DNA from: Bacteroidales bacterium
GTDB taxonomy: Bacteria; Bacteroidota; Bacteroidia; Bacteroidales; UBA932
NCBI GenBank assembly: GCA_016281435.1
Contig: JAEEIQ010000041.1
Location: forward strand, 1-9,820
DNA length: 9,820 bases
Reading direction: 5' to 3'
The notes below the pieces were generated by a model. It was not told the DNA's origin. It was given only the letters and a program-made list of their open reading frames with translations, and did no database searches. Below are positions 1 to 7,267 of the stretch, piece by piece. Position 1 is the first letter of the stretch. Each line of letters begins with the position of its first letter. Made by a program: the position numbers and the translations under genes.

Positions 1-198
1 ACGGCTTCTGAGTGGCTTCAGGGACGGTTTTATCATTGACTTCCGTGCCAGAAGCGGCTCCTGAGGACAGGTGTGGCACGCCTCTCCGGGGTAAAACACT
101 GATACCCAGCATTATGTCAAAATGCCGCGTGCCAGTAAAATAGCGAAGTAACCTCCGGTAAGAAGCCCCGGCGCTGCATGCCATTCTAACACAGATGC
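1..198. other. Non-coding stretch left of the tandem repeat
   Basis: No credible gene is visible here. Two weak structures can be seen. An 8-bp inverted repeat (TGGCACGC at 74-81 and its complement GCGTGCCA at 127-134) encloses 45 bases. Positions 19-35 (CAGGGACGGTTTTATCA) resemble the core of the 51-bp repeat further right (216-236, CAGGGACGCCGGTTTTACTCA) apart from a small gap and a mismatch near the end. The stretch probably belongs to the same degenerate repeat-rich intergenic region. Whatever gene lies further left is outside the window. Confidence 0.45.
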
Positions 199-340
199 GA
201 ACGGTCCGCCGTATGCAGGGACGCCGGTTTTACTCACCGAAGGGGCCCCGAACCTGCCGCGGTGAGCGGAAAGGCCGGTTTTACTCACCAGGTCGGGTTC
301 AAGATGGTCACGGTGAGTAAATCCGTACCAGACCGGAGCC
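199..340. repeat. Degenerate tandem repeat, 51-bp period, about 2.7 copies
   Basis: Three successive units start near 199, 250 and 301. The 16-mer GCCGGTTTTACTCACC occurs at 223-238 and again at 274-289, exactly 51 bp apart. CGGTGAG occurs at 260-266 and 311-317, also 51 bp apart. The first two units agree at roughly three quarters of positions over 40 bases, and the third decays after its first half. Read on the minus strand the units give a 17-residue periodic peptide (VSKTG core), but that frame runs antisense through cdaA and has no start or context of its own, so I treat the repeat as non-coding. Confidence 0.75.
275..325. repeat. Imperfect inverted repeat inside the tandem array
   Basis: CCGGTTTTACTCACC (275-289) pairs with GGTGAGTAAATCCG (312-325) with a single mismatch and a 22-base loop. 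It could fold as a hairpin in RNA of either strand or act as a protein-binding palindrome. There is no U-tract after it, so it does not look like a standard intrinsic terminator. It lies about 120 bp before cdaA. Confidence 0.5.
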
Positions 341-431
341 CGGACATACAGATTGGGATGCTGCCTCGAGAATTCGACGATGTTTTTGCTCCCACGCAAC
401 AGGCGAAGGAGCATTAATCGAATAATAATGT

Positions 432-439
432 TACCTTTG
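432..439 (+). promoter_or_regulatory. Bacteroidota -7 promoter element before cdaA
   Basis: TACCTTTG at 432-439 matches the Bacteroidota -7 consensus TAnnTTTG. No TTTG-type -33 box is present at the usual 19-21 bp spacing; the nearest TTTG is at 385-388, 43 bp away. Initiation would be expected about 5-7 bases after the element, near 445, leaving only a few bases before the ATG at 448. The promoter would serve the cdaA-mutS2-yraN-manC operon. The -7 match is direct; the start point is inferred. Confidence 0.5.
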
Positions 440-447
440 CCCTTGCT

Positions 448-1275
448 ATGGTTCTGAACATTCTCGGATTCTTGCACCTGACCTGGGTCGACATCCTTGA
501 CATCATCGTGGTGGCCCTGCTCATCTACGTGATTTTCCGCTGGATCAGGGGCACTTCGGCGATGAACATCTTCATCGCCATAATCTTCCTTTTCCTCGTG
601 CGGATAATCGCCGTCGCAATGAACATGAAGATGCTTTCGTCCCTGATGGGCACGGTTATCGACGTCGGCGCGATCGCGCTCGTGGTGATATTCCAGCCCG
701 AGATCAGGCAGTTCCTCAACCGCCTCGGACGCAGCGCCTCGCTGAAAGGGACCGGACTCCGTTTCCTCGACAGGCTCTTCGGAAGGGACGCCTCGAGACT
801 GGATTCGGACGCGCTCACGGAGACCCTCGAGGCCTGCCGCACGATGTCGGAAGAAAAGACGGGCGCGCTGCTCGTACTTCCCCGCAAGGACGACCTCGAG
901 AGGATCATCCAGACCGGTGACAGGATAGATGCCCGCATCAGCAGGCGGCTTATACTCAACATATTCTTCAAGAATTCCCCCCTGCACGACGGCGCCGCGG
1001 TGCTGTCCGGCAACAGGATGGTCGCAGCCCGCTGCACCCTTCCCATAACCGAAAAAACTGACATCCCGGCACGCTACGGCATGCGCCACAAGGCTGCCAT
1101 AGGCCTGACCGAAGGCAGCGACGCGGCAGTGATAGTGGTCTCGGAGCAGACGGGACGCATTTCCTTCGCCGTCGAAGGACGCCTGCAGCAGGTCAGGGAC
1201 ATGGATGAACTCAGGCAATTGATTAGCGGGGAAAGCGCATCCGCGGAAGAAAAACAGGCAGACAGTGTCAGATAG
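448..1275 (+). CDS. cdaA: Membrane diadenylate cyclase CdaA (c-di-AMP synthase)
   Basis: This enzyme condenses two ATP molecules into the second messenger cyclic di-AMP at the cytoplasmic face of the inner membrane. In families that have it, c-di-AMP governs potassium and osmolyte balance and cell-wall stress. The 275-residue length is normal for CdaA. Three hydrophobic helices lie at about 16-33, 39-56 and 65-87, followed by a short coiled linker and the DAC (DisA_N) domain from about 100 to 250. The catalytic DGA motif is at 181-183. The second motif, usually RHRAAIG, reads RHKAAIG at 213-219, so its second arginine is lysine. ATG 448 is chosen because the next Met (residue 39) would remove the first helix. 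The final 11 bp overlap mutS2. The acidic tail after about 260 is probably disordered. Family assignment is firm; activity with the RHK variant is inferred. Confidence 0.93.
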   Translation: MVLNILGFLHLTWVDILDIIVVALLIYVIFRWIRGTSAMNIFIAIIFLFLVRIIAVAMNMKMLSSLMGTVIDVGAIALVVIFQPEIRQFLNRLGRSASLKGTGLRFLDRLFGRDASRLDSDALTETLEACRTMSEEKTGALLVLPRKDDLERIIQTGDRIDARISRRLILNIFFKNSPLHDGAAVLSGNRMVAARCTLPITEKTDIPARYGMRHKAAIGLTEGSDAAVIVVSEQTGRISFAVEGRLQQVRDMDELRQLISGESASAEEKQADSVR

Positions 1276-3733
1276 GGAAAGATTGGAGTCGAAGCTGGGG
1301 TTCGACAGGATACGGAAGGAGGTGTCGGACCGCTGCAACACAGATTATGCCGCGCAGCGCACGGCCGCGGAAGAGTTTTCCACGGACCCGGCCGAGATTC
1401 GCCGGCGGCTCGTCCTGACGGATGAGATGCGCATGGTCCTGATGTTCGAGGACCGTTTCCCGACCACCGGGTACATAGACGCGATCCCCTTCCTGGCCCC
1501 GCTGGAGAAGGAAGGCAGCGGCAGCATCGATGTCCTGTCGATGGGAAAGCTCTCCACCGTGCTCGGCACCGCGGCCCGCATAACGGCCTTCTTCGGCTCG
1601 GTCCGCGACGGAGTCTATCCCAAGCTCAAGGCGATGGCTTCCAGTATCCGGAACTACCCGGAAATAAGCTCCCGCATAGCTTCCATCATAGACCGGCACG
1701 GCGACATCAGGGACGACGCATCGGAGGAACTGTTCTTGATCCGCAGGGACATCCGGGACAAGGAAAGCGCCCTTTCGCGCACCGCAGCGGCCATACTCCG
1801 CAAGGCGCAGGCGGAAGGCTACGCCGACAAGGACGCCTCGGTCGCCGTCAGGGACGGGAAGTTCCTCATCCCGGTCGGGACCGCCTCGAAGCGCAAGATC
1901 CCCGGGTTCATAGTGGACGAATCCGCGACCGGCAAGACCACCTACATCGAACCGGCGGAGGTCATCGGTCTGGAAAACGACATACGCGAACTGTACATGG
2001 CGGAGAGCCGGGAGGTTGCGGCGATACTCCGGGCGTTCACGGACTTCCTGCGCCCTTATATCCCCGACCTGTGCGGCATCGCGGCCTTCCTCGGGGAGAT
2101 CGACTTCCTCATGGCGAAGGCCGGCACGGCCCTGGACCACATAGCCGGGATGCCGGTGCTTTCGGAAGACGGCCGAATGAGCCTGCGCAAGGCCCGCCAC
2201 CCCCTGCTCGAAAAGGCCCTGAAGAAGGAAGGACGGAAGATGAGCCCGCTGACCATAGAGCTGACTCCGGAAAAGCACATACTGCTGATCTCCGGGCCGA
2301 ACGCCGGCGGCAAGTCCGTGTGCCTGAAGACTACAGGGCTGCTCCAGTACATGTTCCAGTGGGGCCTGCTGGTCCCGACGTCCGAGAGCTCCGAGCTCAT
2401 GGTCTTCAAGCGCATCATGGTCAGCATCGGCGACGACCAGTCCATCGACAACGACCTCAGCACCTATTCTTCGTTCCTCGCCGACATGCGCGACATACTT
2501 GCCGTGGCGGACGGCGGCACCCTGGTGCTGATTGACGAATTCGGCTCCGGAACGGAGCCTGCTGCGGGCGGGGCCATCGCGGAAGCCATACTCTGCGAGC
2601 TGGACCGGCGCGGGGTCTACGGGGTCATCACCACCCACTACACGAATCTCAAACTCTACGCCGCCTCCGGAGGGACGGGCGTGGTCAACGGGGCCATGCT
2701 CTTCGACACCTCGAAGATCGAACCAATATTCAAGCTGGAGACCGGATTCCCCGGCAATTCCTTCGCCTTCGAGCTGGCGCGGAAGATGAAGCTGCCGGAG
2801 GCCATAGTGAAAGACGCCGAGCAGCGCGCCGGAGAGGAGTACGTCGGGATAGAAAGGAACCTGCGCAGGATAGCCCGGGGCCGCCGCGCCCTCGATGAGA
2901 AGCTGCAGAAGGTAAAGGCCACTGACAAGACCCTCGAGAGCCTCACGGCCCGCTACGAGAAGGAACTGGAGGACATACGCGCGCAGCGCAAGAAGATACT
3001 GGACGAAGCCGCCATGGAGGCCGAGCGCATAGTCAAGGGCGCCGGCAGCAGGGTGGAACGCACCATACGCGAAATCAAGGAATCCCAGGCGGAAAAGGAA
3101 CGCACGAAGCAGGCCCGCAGCGAGCTGCAGGGCTTCCTCGCGGCCATAGAGCAGAAGAAGGAAAGCGGAGGAGGCGCCGCCCTGGACCGCAAGCTCCGGC
3201 AGGTCCGCGCCCGCAGGAAGGGCAAGGAAAGCGCATCCGCAGCCCCGGCCCCGGCCGACACTCCCCTCAGCATAGGAGAAAAGGTACGCGTGCGCGATAC
3301 AGGGATGGTCGGCGAAGTCGTACGCATCTCCGGAAGGACGGTCACGGTCTCGATGGGCAACATCTCCGGAACCGTAGCTCCCGGGAAACTGGAACGCATC
3401 TCATCCAACGAGTATAAGGATGCCGTCAAGGCGGTCTCGAGGCCCCCGCTCCAGAAGGTCGACGCGGCCGTCAGGGACCGCAAGCTGAATTTCAAGACGG
3501 AACTGGACATCCGCGGAGAGAGGCTCCAGGACGCCATGAACATAGTCGTCCGCTACATAGATGACGCCCTGATGCTCGGGATGGGCAGCGTGCGCATCAT
3601 CCACGGGAAGGGCACCGGCGTGCTGCGGGACGAAATACAGAAATACCTCCGCACCGTGCCGGGAGTAGTCTCCGCGGCGGACGAGGACGTGCGGCACGGA
3701 GGCAGCGGAGTCACGGTAGTAACCCTGGGATGA
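1265..3733 (+). CDS. mutS2: MutS2-type ATPase with C-terminal Smr domain
   Basis: An 822-residue MutS2, the usual size for the family. The N-terminal part (about 1-320) is the core/clamp region without the mismatch-recognition domain of MutS. The ABC-type ATPase has Walker A GPNAGGKS at 344-351 and Walker B LVLIDE at 420-425 followed by FGSGTEP. A long charged coiled coil follows (about 520-650), then a small beta-rich KOW-like part (about 670-715). The Smr domain has LDIRGERL at 747-754 and HGKGTG at 780-785. MutS2 proteins have been linked to suppression of recombination and, in Bacillus, to splitting of collided ribosomes; which role applies here is not visible. GTG 1265 is the most likely start: it overlaps the cdaA end by 11 bp, suggesting translational coupling, and no ATG occurs until far into the conserved N-terminus. 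The last 4 bp overlap yraN. Confidence 0.94.
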   Translation: MSDRERLESKLGFDRIRKEVSDRCNTDYAAQRTAAEEFSTDPAEIRRRLVLTDEMRMVLMFEDRFPTTGYIDAIPFLAPLEKEGSGSIDVLSMGKLSTVLGTAARITAFFGSVRDGVYPKLKAMASSIRNYPEISSRIASIIDRHGDIRDDASEELFLIRRDIRDKESALSRTAAAILRKAQAEGYADKDASVAVRDGKFLIPVGTASKRKIPGFIVDESATGKTTYIEPAEVIGLENDIRELYMAESREVAAILRAFTDFLRPYIPDLCGIAAFLGEIDFLMAKAGTALDHIAGMPVLSEDGRMSLRKARHPLLEKALKKEGRKMSPLTIELTPEKHILLISGPNAGGKSVCLKTTGLLQYMFQWGLLVPTSESSELMVFKRIMVSIGDDQSIDNDLSTYSSFLADMRDILAVADGGTLVLIDEFGSGTEPAAGGAIAEAILCELDRRGVYGVITTHYTNLKLYAASGGTGVVNGAMLFDTSKIEPIFKLETGFPGNSFAFELARKMKLPEAIVKDAEQRAGEEYVGIERNLRRIARGRRALDEKLQKVKATDKTLESLTARYEKELEDIRAQRKKILDEAAMEAERIVKGAGSRVERTIREIKESQAEKERTKQARSELQGFLAAIEQKKESGGGAALDRKLRQVRARRKGKESASAAPAPADTPLSIGEKVRVRDTGMVGEVVRISGRTVTVSMGNISGTVAPGKLERISSNEYKDAVKAVSRPPLQKVDAAVRDRKLNFKTELDIRGERLQDAMNIVVRYIDDALMLGMGSVRIIHGKGTGVLRDEIQKYLRTVPGVVSAADEDVRHGGSGVTVVTLG

Positions 3734-4104
3734 TGGAAAAGAAACTTGTCGGCAAGAAAGGGGAAGACGAGGCCTGCGCGTACCTCCGCAGCATCGGGCA
3801 CACCATACTCGAACGCAACTGGAGATGGTCCCATCTGGAGCTGGACATAGTCAGCCTCGACCCCGCCGGCATCCATATAGTAGAAGTGAAAAGCCGCACC
3901 CTGCCGAGCCCTGCGCCGCCTGAAATCAACGTGGACGCCCGCAAGCAGGCGCGGCTCGTACGGGCCGCCGGAGCGTGGCTCTCTTCCGGGAATCCCCTTG
4001 CCTCCGGGCGGGAGGTCCAGTTCGACATAGTCACGGTGGAATTCGAAGACGGAGTCCCTTCGGTCCGCTATTTCCCACAAGCCTTCATACCAATGTATAT
4101 ATAG
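3730..4104 (+). CDS. yraN: YraN family (UPF0102) endonuclease-like protein
   Basis: A 124-residue protein, typical length for the YraN/UPF0102 family. It has the family's restriction-endonuclease-like core: a GKKGEDEA helix start at 8-15, R-N-W at 29-31, then E37-L-D39 and E52-V-K54, which match the predicted metal-binding D...E-x-K arrangement of this nuclease fold. A C-terminal FIPMYI resembles the hydrophobic end usual in the family. Its biological role is unestablished; a nucleic-acid processing or repair role is often proposed. The ATG at 3730 overlaps the mutS2 stop (ATGA), and a second ATG follows at 3733, so either could serve. It is cytoplasmic with no signal peptide. The next gene starts 1 bp after its stop. 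Confidence 0.9.
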   Translation: MMEKKLVGKKGEDEACAYLRSIGHTILERNWRWSHLELDIVSLDPAGIHIVEVKSRTLPSPAPPEINVDARKQARLVRAAGAWLSSGNPLASGREVQFDIVTVEFEDGVPSVRYFPQAFIPMYI

Positions 4105-4105
4105 C

Positions 4106-5221
4106 ATGGAAAACAACCACAATTATTGTGTCATAATGGCCGGCGGCATAGGTTCCCGCTTCTGGCCGATCAGCAGGGAGTCCCGTCCCAAGCAGTTCCT
4201 CGACCTGTCCTCCTCGGGCAAGAGTTTCCTCCGCCTCGCCTTCGAGCGGGTCGCGGAGATCATCCCGGTGGAAAACATCCTGGTAGTCTCGAACATCAAT
4301 TACGAGCAGCAGGTGATGGAGCACCTCCCCGAACTGCTTCCGGAGAACCTCCTGCTGGAACCGTACAGCCGCAACACCGCCCCCTGCCTCACCTACGCCA
4401 CCTACACCCTCCTGAAAAGGGACCCCCAGGCCGTAATGATAGCCATCCCCGCGGACCATGTCATCGGGGACAGGGAAATCTACCTCAACACCCTCCTGGA
4501 CGCCTTGCAGCATGCCGCGGACAACAGGGTAATCATCACCCTCGGTATAGTGCCGACCCGGCCGGACAGCAACTTCGGCTACGTGCAGATAGTTGGCGGA
4601 CGCGACGCGCACGAGGACGGCAAGCCGGTAAAGGCCAAGACCTTCACCGAAAAACCTGATTCAGCCCTCGCGGAAGTGTTCATAAAGAGCGGGGAATTCC
4701 TCTGGAACTCGGGCATATTCGTATGCCGTGCCTCCGTCCTGAAGGAGGAGCTGGAGCGCTGCTGTCCCGAGATCACCAACCTCTGGACGGGATGGGAGGA
4801 TGTCCTCGACACCACCCGCGAGAGGTTCTTCCTCGAGAGCGTCTATGCCGACTGCCCGAAGGTCTCCATCGACTACGCCGTCATGGAGAAGACGGACATA
4901 GTCTGGATATATCCCGCGAAGTTCCGCTGGGCGGACATAGGCAACTGGGAGTCCCTGTACGAGTACCTGGCCCAGCACGACGAGGACGGCAACGCGGTGC
5001 GCCTCATAGGCAAGGGCATCCTTAAGGACAACAGCAACGACATCATCTACGCCGGCGTAGGGCGCAACTCCGTAAAAAAGAAGCTGGTCGCAATCCGCGG
5101 TCTGGAGAATTTCATCGTTATCGACACAGACGACGTGCTGATGATATGCCCGAGAGACGACAAGAAACTCAAGGACATCATTTCCGAGCTGGCGATGCCG
5201 GAGTACGAGGAGTACAGGTAG
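4106..5221 (+). CDS. manC: Mannose-1-phosphate guanylyltransferase (GDP-mannose pyrophosphorylase)
   Basis: It catalyses mannose-1-phosphate + GTP to GDP-mannose + PPi, the entry to GDP-mannose, GDP-fucose and related sugars used in capsules and glycoproteins. The nucleotidyltransferase signature GGIGSRFWP at 13-21 is followed by SRESRPKQF. FTEKPD (180-185), WNSGIF (200-205), the segment beginning SIDYAVMEK, and WADIGNW (275-281) are all characteristic. At 371 residues it is the single-function form, lacking the phosphomannose isomerase domain of the roughly 470-residue ManC/AlgA enzymes. ATG 4106 lies 1 bp after the yraN stop, so it is probably co-translated with the upstream operon. Its end is 3 bp from the convergent thrA stop, leaving no room for a separate terminator. 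The symbol follows common usage; a related sugar-1-phosphate guanylyltransferase is a small possibility. Confidence 0.9.
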   Translation: MENNHNYCVIMAGGIGSRFWPISRESRPKQFLDLSSSGKSFLRLAFERVAEIIPVENILVVSNINYEQQVMEHLPELLPENLLLEPYSRNTAPCLTYATYTLLKRDPQAVMIAIPADHVIGDREIYLNTLLDALQHAADNRVIITLGIVPTRPDSNFGYVQIVGGRDAHEDGKPVKAKTFTEKPDSALAEVFIKSGEFLWNSGIFVCRASVLKEELERCCPEITNLWTGWEDVLDTTRERFFLESVYADCPKVSIDYAVMEKTDIVWIYPAKFRWADIGNWESLYEYLAQHDEDGNAVRLIGKGILKDNSNDIIYAGVGRNSVKKKLVAIRGLENFIVIDTDDVLMICPRDDKKLKDIISELAMPEYEEYR

Positions 5222-5224
5222 GCT

Positions 5225-7267
5225 CTAGCGGAGAATATCATTAAGGATGCCGAGGGCGGCCTGCACAGGGCCTTCCCCGGCTCCTTTGATTACGAGCGGG
5301 GCCGTACCGCGGCTTTTCATCTCTATGATGTTCTCGGTACCGGAAATCCAGTAGAACGGGCTGCTGATCCCGTAGAGGCGCATCTTGATCTCGGCCTTGT
5401 AGCCAAGGCGGGACGAGGGGTCACGGGTCACGGAAGCCACGAAACGCTGCCTGCGGTCCATGGCGTCGAGTTCGGCCTCGCGGCGTATGAACTCGGGCTC
5501 GGCGGCCTGCAGCTTCGCATAGAACTCTTCGAGACTGCAATCGAAATACTCTTCAGGAAGCATGGGCGTTATCTCCACGTCCTCCTCTTCCATGGGGATC
5601 CCGGCCTCGCGGGCCAGGATAAGGAGTTTGCGGAGGGCGTCTTTTCCGCCGAGGTCCATGCGGGGGTCGTGCTCCGTCAGGCCGCTTTCCTGCGCATGCA
5701 TCAGAAGGGTGGCGAAGCTTTCGGTATTGGCGCCGTCATACCCCGTGATGATATGGTTCAGGGTACATGAAACCACGGCTTCGACCGAGTCCAGCCCGGT
5801 CTCCATGCCGACCGATTCCAGCACGGGCAGGGCGTTTCCGACCGTGGTCCCGTAGCGGAAGAATGCCCCGCTGCGGAGGGCCGCCTGCTTCATCGCGGCA
5901 TATTCCACATACGGCACGGCGAGGGAACGGCGGTTCGAGGAGACGACGCTGATGCCGGCCTCAAGCATGGGCACATACATTTTCCATATATCCTCGGAGT
6001 CAGTACAGTCGACGAAAACCGAGCGCCTGGGTGCCTCGGCAAGCACCTTTGCGGCGAAGCCATGGTCGGCGGAAATCCCGGCTATGCGGACTTCCTTGCC
6101 GGACCGGACGGCAAAACCGCTCATGATGAGCCTTTCGAGGGCATGGCCCACGGCGCCGTATCCGGCGATGTAGACATCGAAGGAGCGGAGTTTCTCCTCT
6201 TCGAAAAATTCGCGGTGCAGGGCTGCGGAAGCGGGCTTCTCGACTTCCTTCCGCACCTCGGCCCAGACTATGGGGCCGTCAGCTCCGGAATCCGTCGCGG
6301 CGATGCCGGCCTCCCTCAATGCATCAGAGACCCTCCTGAGGCTGTCTTCGGCGTCCACCGGCCCTTCGGCGACAAGGTTCAGGCGCACTCCTCCCTCCAC
6401 ATCCTCGGAGGCGAGGCCCATCCATTTGCAGACTTCCCCGGCGGGAACGGCCTCGATCGATGTCCCGGGATTGGCAGGGTCGAAGGTGTTGCGTATGTTG
6501 ATGGCTATCCCGCTGCTGCGGGCAGGCCCCACCGTGGGGGCGTAAAGGACCTTGGCGCCGTGTTCCGCCATCGTGAACGCCGCGTCATAGGATATCTTCG
6601 GTATCGTCCGCGCCTGGCGGACCACCTTGGGGTTGGTGGTCATGATGCCGGGCACGTCGGTCCATATTTCAAGCGCCTCGGCCCCGAGGGCTGCGGCGAA
6701 AATGGCGGCGCTGTAGTCGCTTCCGCCCCTTCCGAGCGTGGCGAGGCGGCCGGACGAGTCCCGCGCTATGAAGCCGGGAGCCACGAAGACGCGGGCCTCG
6801 GGATGGCTTTCCACGGCTTTCCTGATGGCCCCGTACGAGCCTTCGATGTCGTCCTTGTTGATAAGGTCCCGCGAATCCAGCCAGACGGTGGGATACCCTT
6901 CCTCATCAAGCTTTGCGGCAAGGATTTTCGTACTGAAAAGTTCGCCGAAGGTCACGCAGTCTTCCCCCGCGGCCTCGGAAAGCTCCCGGCAGGTCCGTCC
7001 GCATTCCGCGGAAACGGCCTCCCTGGCGCTCCCGGAGAAAAGGCGGCTGATAATGGCCAGATGCTTGTCCTGGAGCTCTTTGACCAGGTCTCCCCTCTGC
7101 CCGGAAGGGAACTTGCCCATCCCTATCAGGGCATCCGTACATCCCGCAATGGCGGAACTGACGAGAAGGACGCGGCTTCCGGCCGCCTCCTTCTCGACTA
7201 TATCCAGGACCCTGGACATCGCAGTGGCGTTAGCCACCGAGGAGCCCCCGAACTTCAGTACTCTCAT
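5225..7267 (-). CDS. thrA: Compact bifunctional aspartokinase / homoserine dehydrogenase
   Basis: ThrA-type enzyme for the first (aspartate to aspartyl phosphate) and third (aspartate semialdehyde to homoserine) steps of threonine/methionine synthesis. The kinase domain (about 1-272) shows KFGGSSV (5-11), TFGE (116-119) and TLGRGGSD (177-184). The dehydrogenase (about 362-680) has the Rossmann GYGAVG (369-374), FVDCTD (418-423), E532, D538, D543 and K547. The protein is 680 residues against about 810-820 for the usual fusion. The shortfall lies mainly between the domains: about 88 residues separate GTSIEA from the Rossmann start where E. coli ThrA has about 150. Only one ACT-like unit (about 293-355) fits, and the usual GSSE-SIS effector signature is not recognisable. 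The usual NK lysine is Arg (N445-R446-R447). Feedback control and dehydrogenase activity may therefore differ; both are inferences. The start abuts the upstream gene's stop with no gap. Confidence 0.87.
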   Translation of the reverse strand: MRVLKFGGSSVANATAMSRVLDIVEKEAAGSRVLLVSSAIAGCTDALIGMGKFPSGQRGDLVKELQDKHLAIISRLFSGSAREAVSAECGRTCRELSEAAGEDCVTFGELFSTKILAAKLDEEGYPTVWLDSRDLINKDDIEGSYGAIRKAVESHPEARVFVAPGFIARDSSGRLATLGRGGSDYSAAIFAAALGAEALEIWTDVPGIMTTNPKVVRQARTIPKISYDAAFTMAEHGAKVLYAPTVGPARSSGIAINIRNTFDPANPGTSIEAVPAGEVCKWMGLASEDVEGGVRLNLVAEGPVDAEDSLRRVSDALREAGIAATDSGADGPIVWAEVRKEVEKPASAALHREFFEEEKLRSFDVYIAGYGAVGHALERLIMSGFAVRSGKEVRIAGISADHGFAAKVLAEAPRRSVFVDCTDSEDIWKMYVPMLEAGISVVSSNRRSLAVPYVEYAAMKQAALRSGAFFRYGTTVGNALPVLESVGMETGLDSVEAVVSCTLNHIITGYDGANTESFATLLMHAQESGLTEHDPRMDLGGKDALRKLLILAREAGIPMEEEDVEITPMLPEEYFDCSLEEFYAKLQAAEPEFIRREAELDAMDRRQRFVASVTRDPSSRLGYKAEIKMRLYGISSPFYWISGTENIIEMKSRGTAPLVIKGAGEGPVQAALGILNDILR

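Noticed and set aside
286..330. GGTTCAAG and a terminal ACCA suggested a tRNA T-loop
   Set aside because: The flanking bases do not pair as a T-stem and no acceptor or anticodon arm can be built; the sequence is explained by the 51-bp repeat.
1..447. CRISPR array
   Set aside because: Only two or three degenerate units with a diverged 'spacer' that is itself partly repeated, and no cas genes; this is a tandem repeat.
112..1341. A 409-residue minus-strand frame covering the repeats and cdaA
   Set aside because: It is antisense to the well-supported cdaA and its periodic C-terminal part is only the translation of the 51-bp repeat.
1268..2638. A 456-residue minus-strand frame inside mutS2
   Set aside because: It is a shadow of mutS2, whose Walker and Smr motifs are all on the plus strand.
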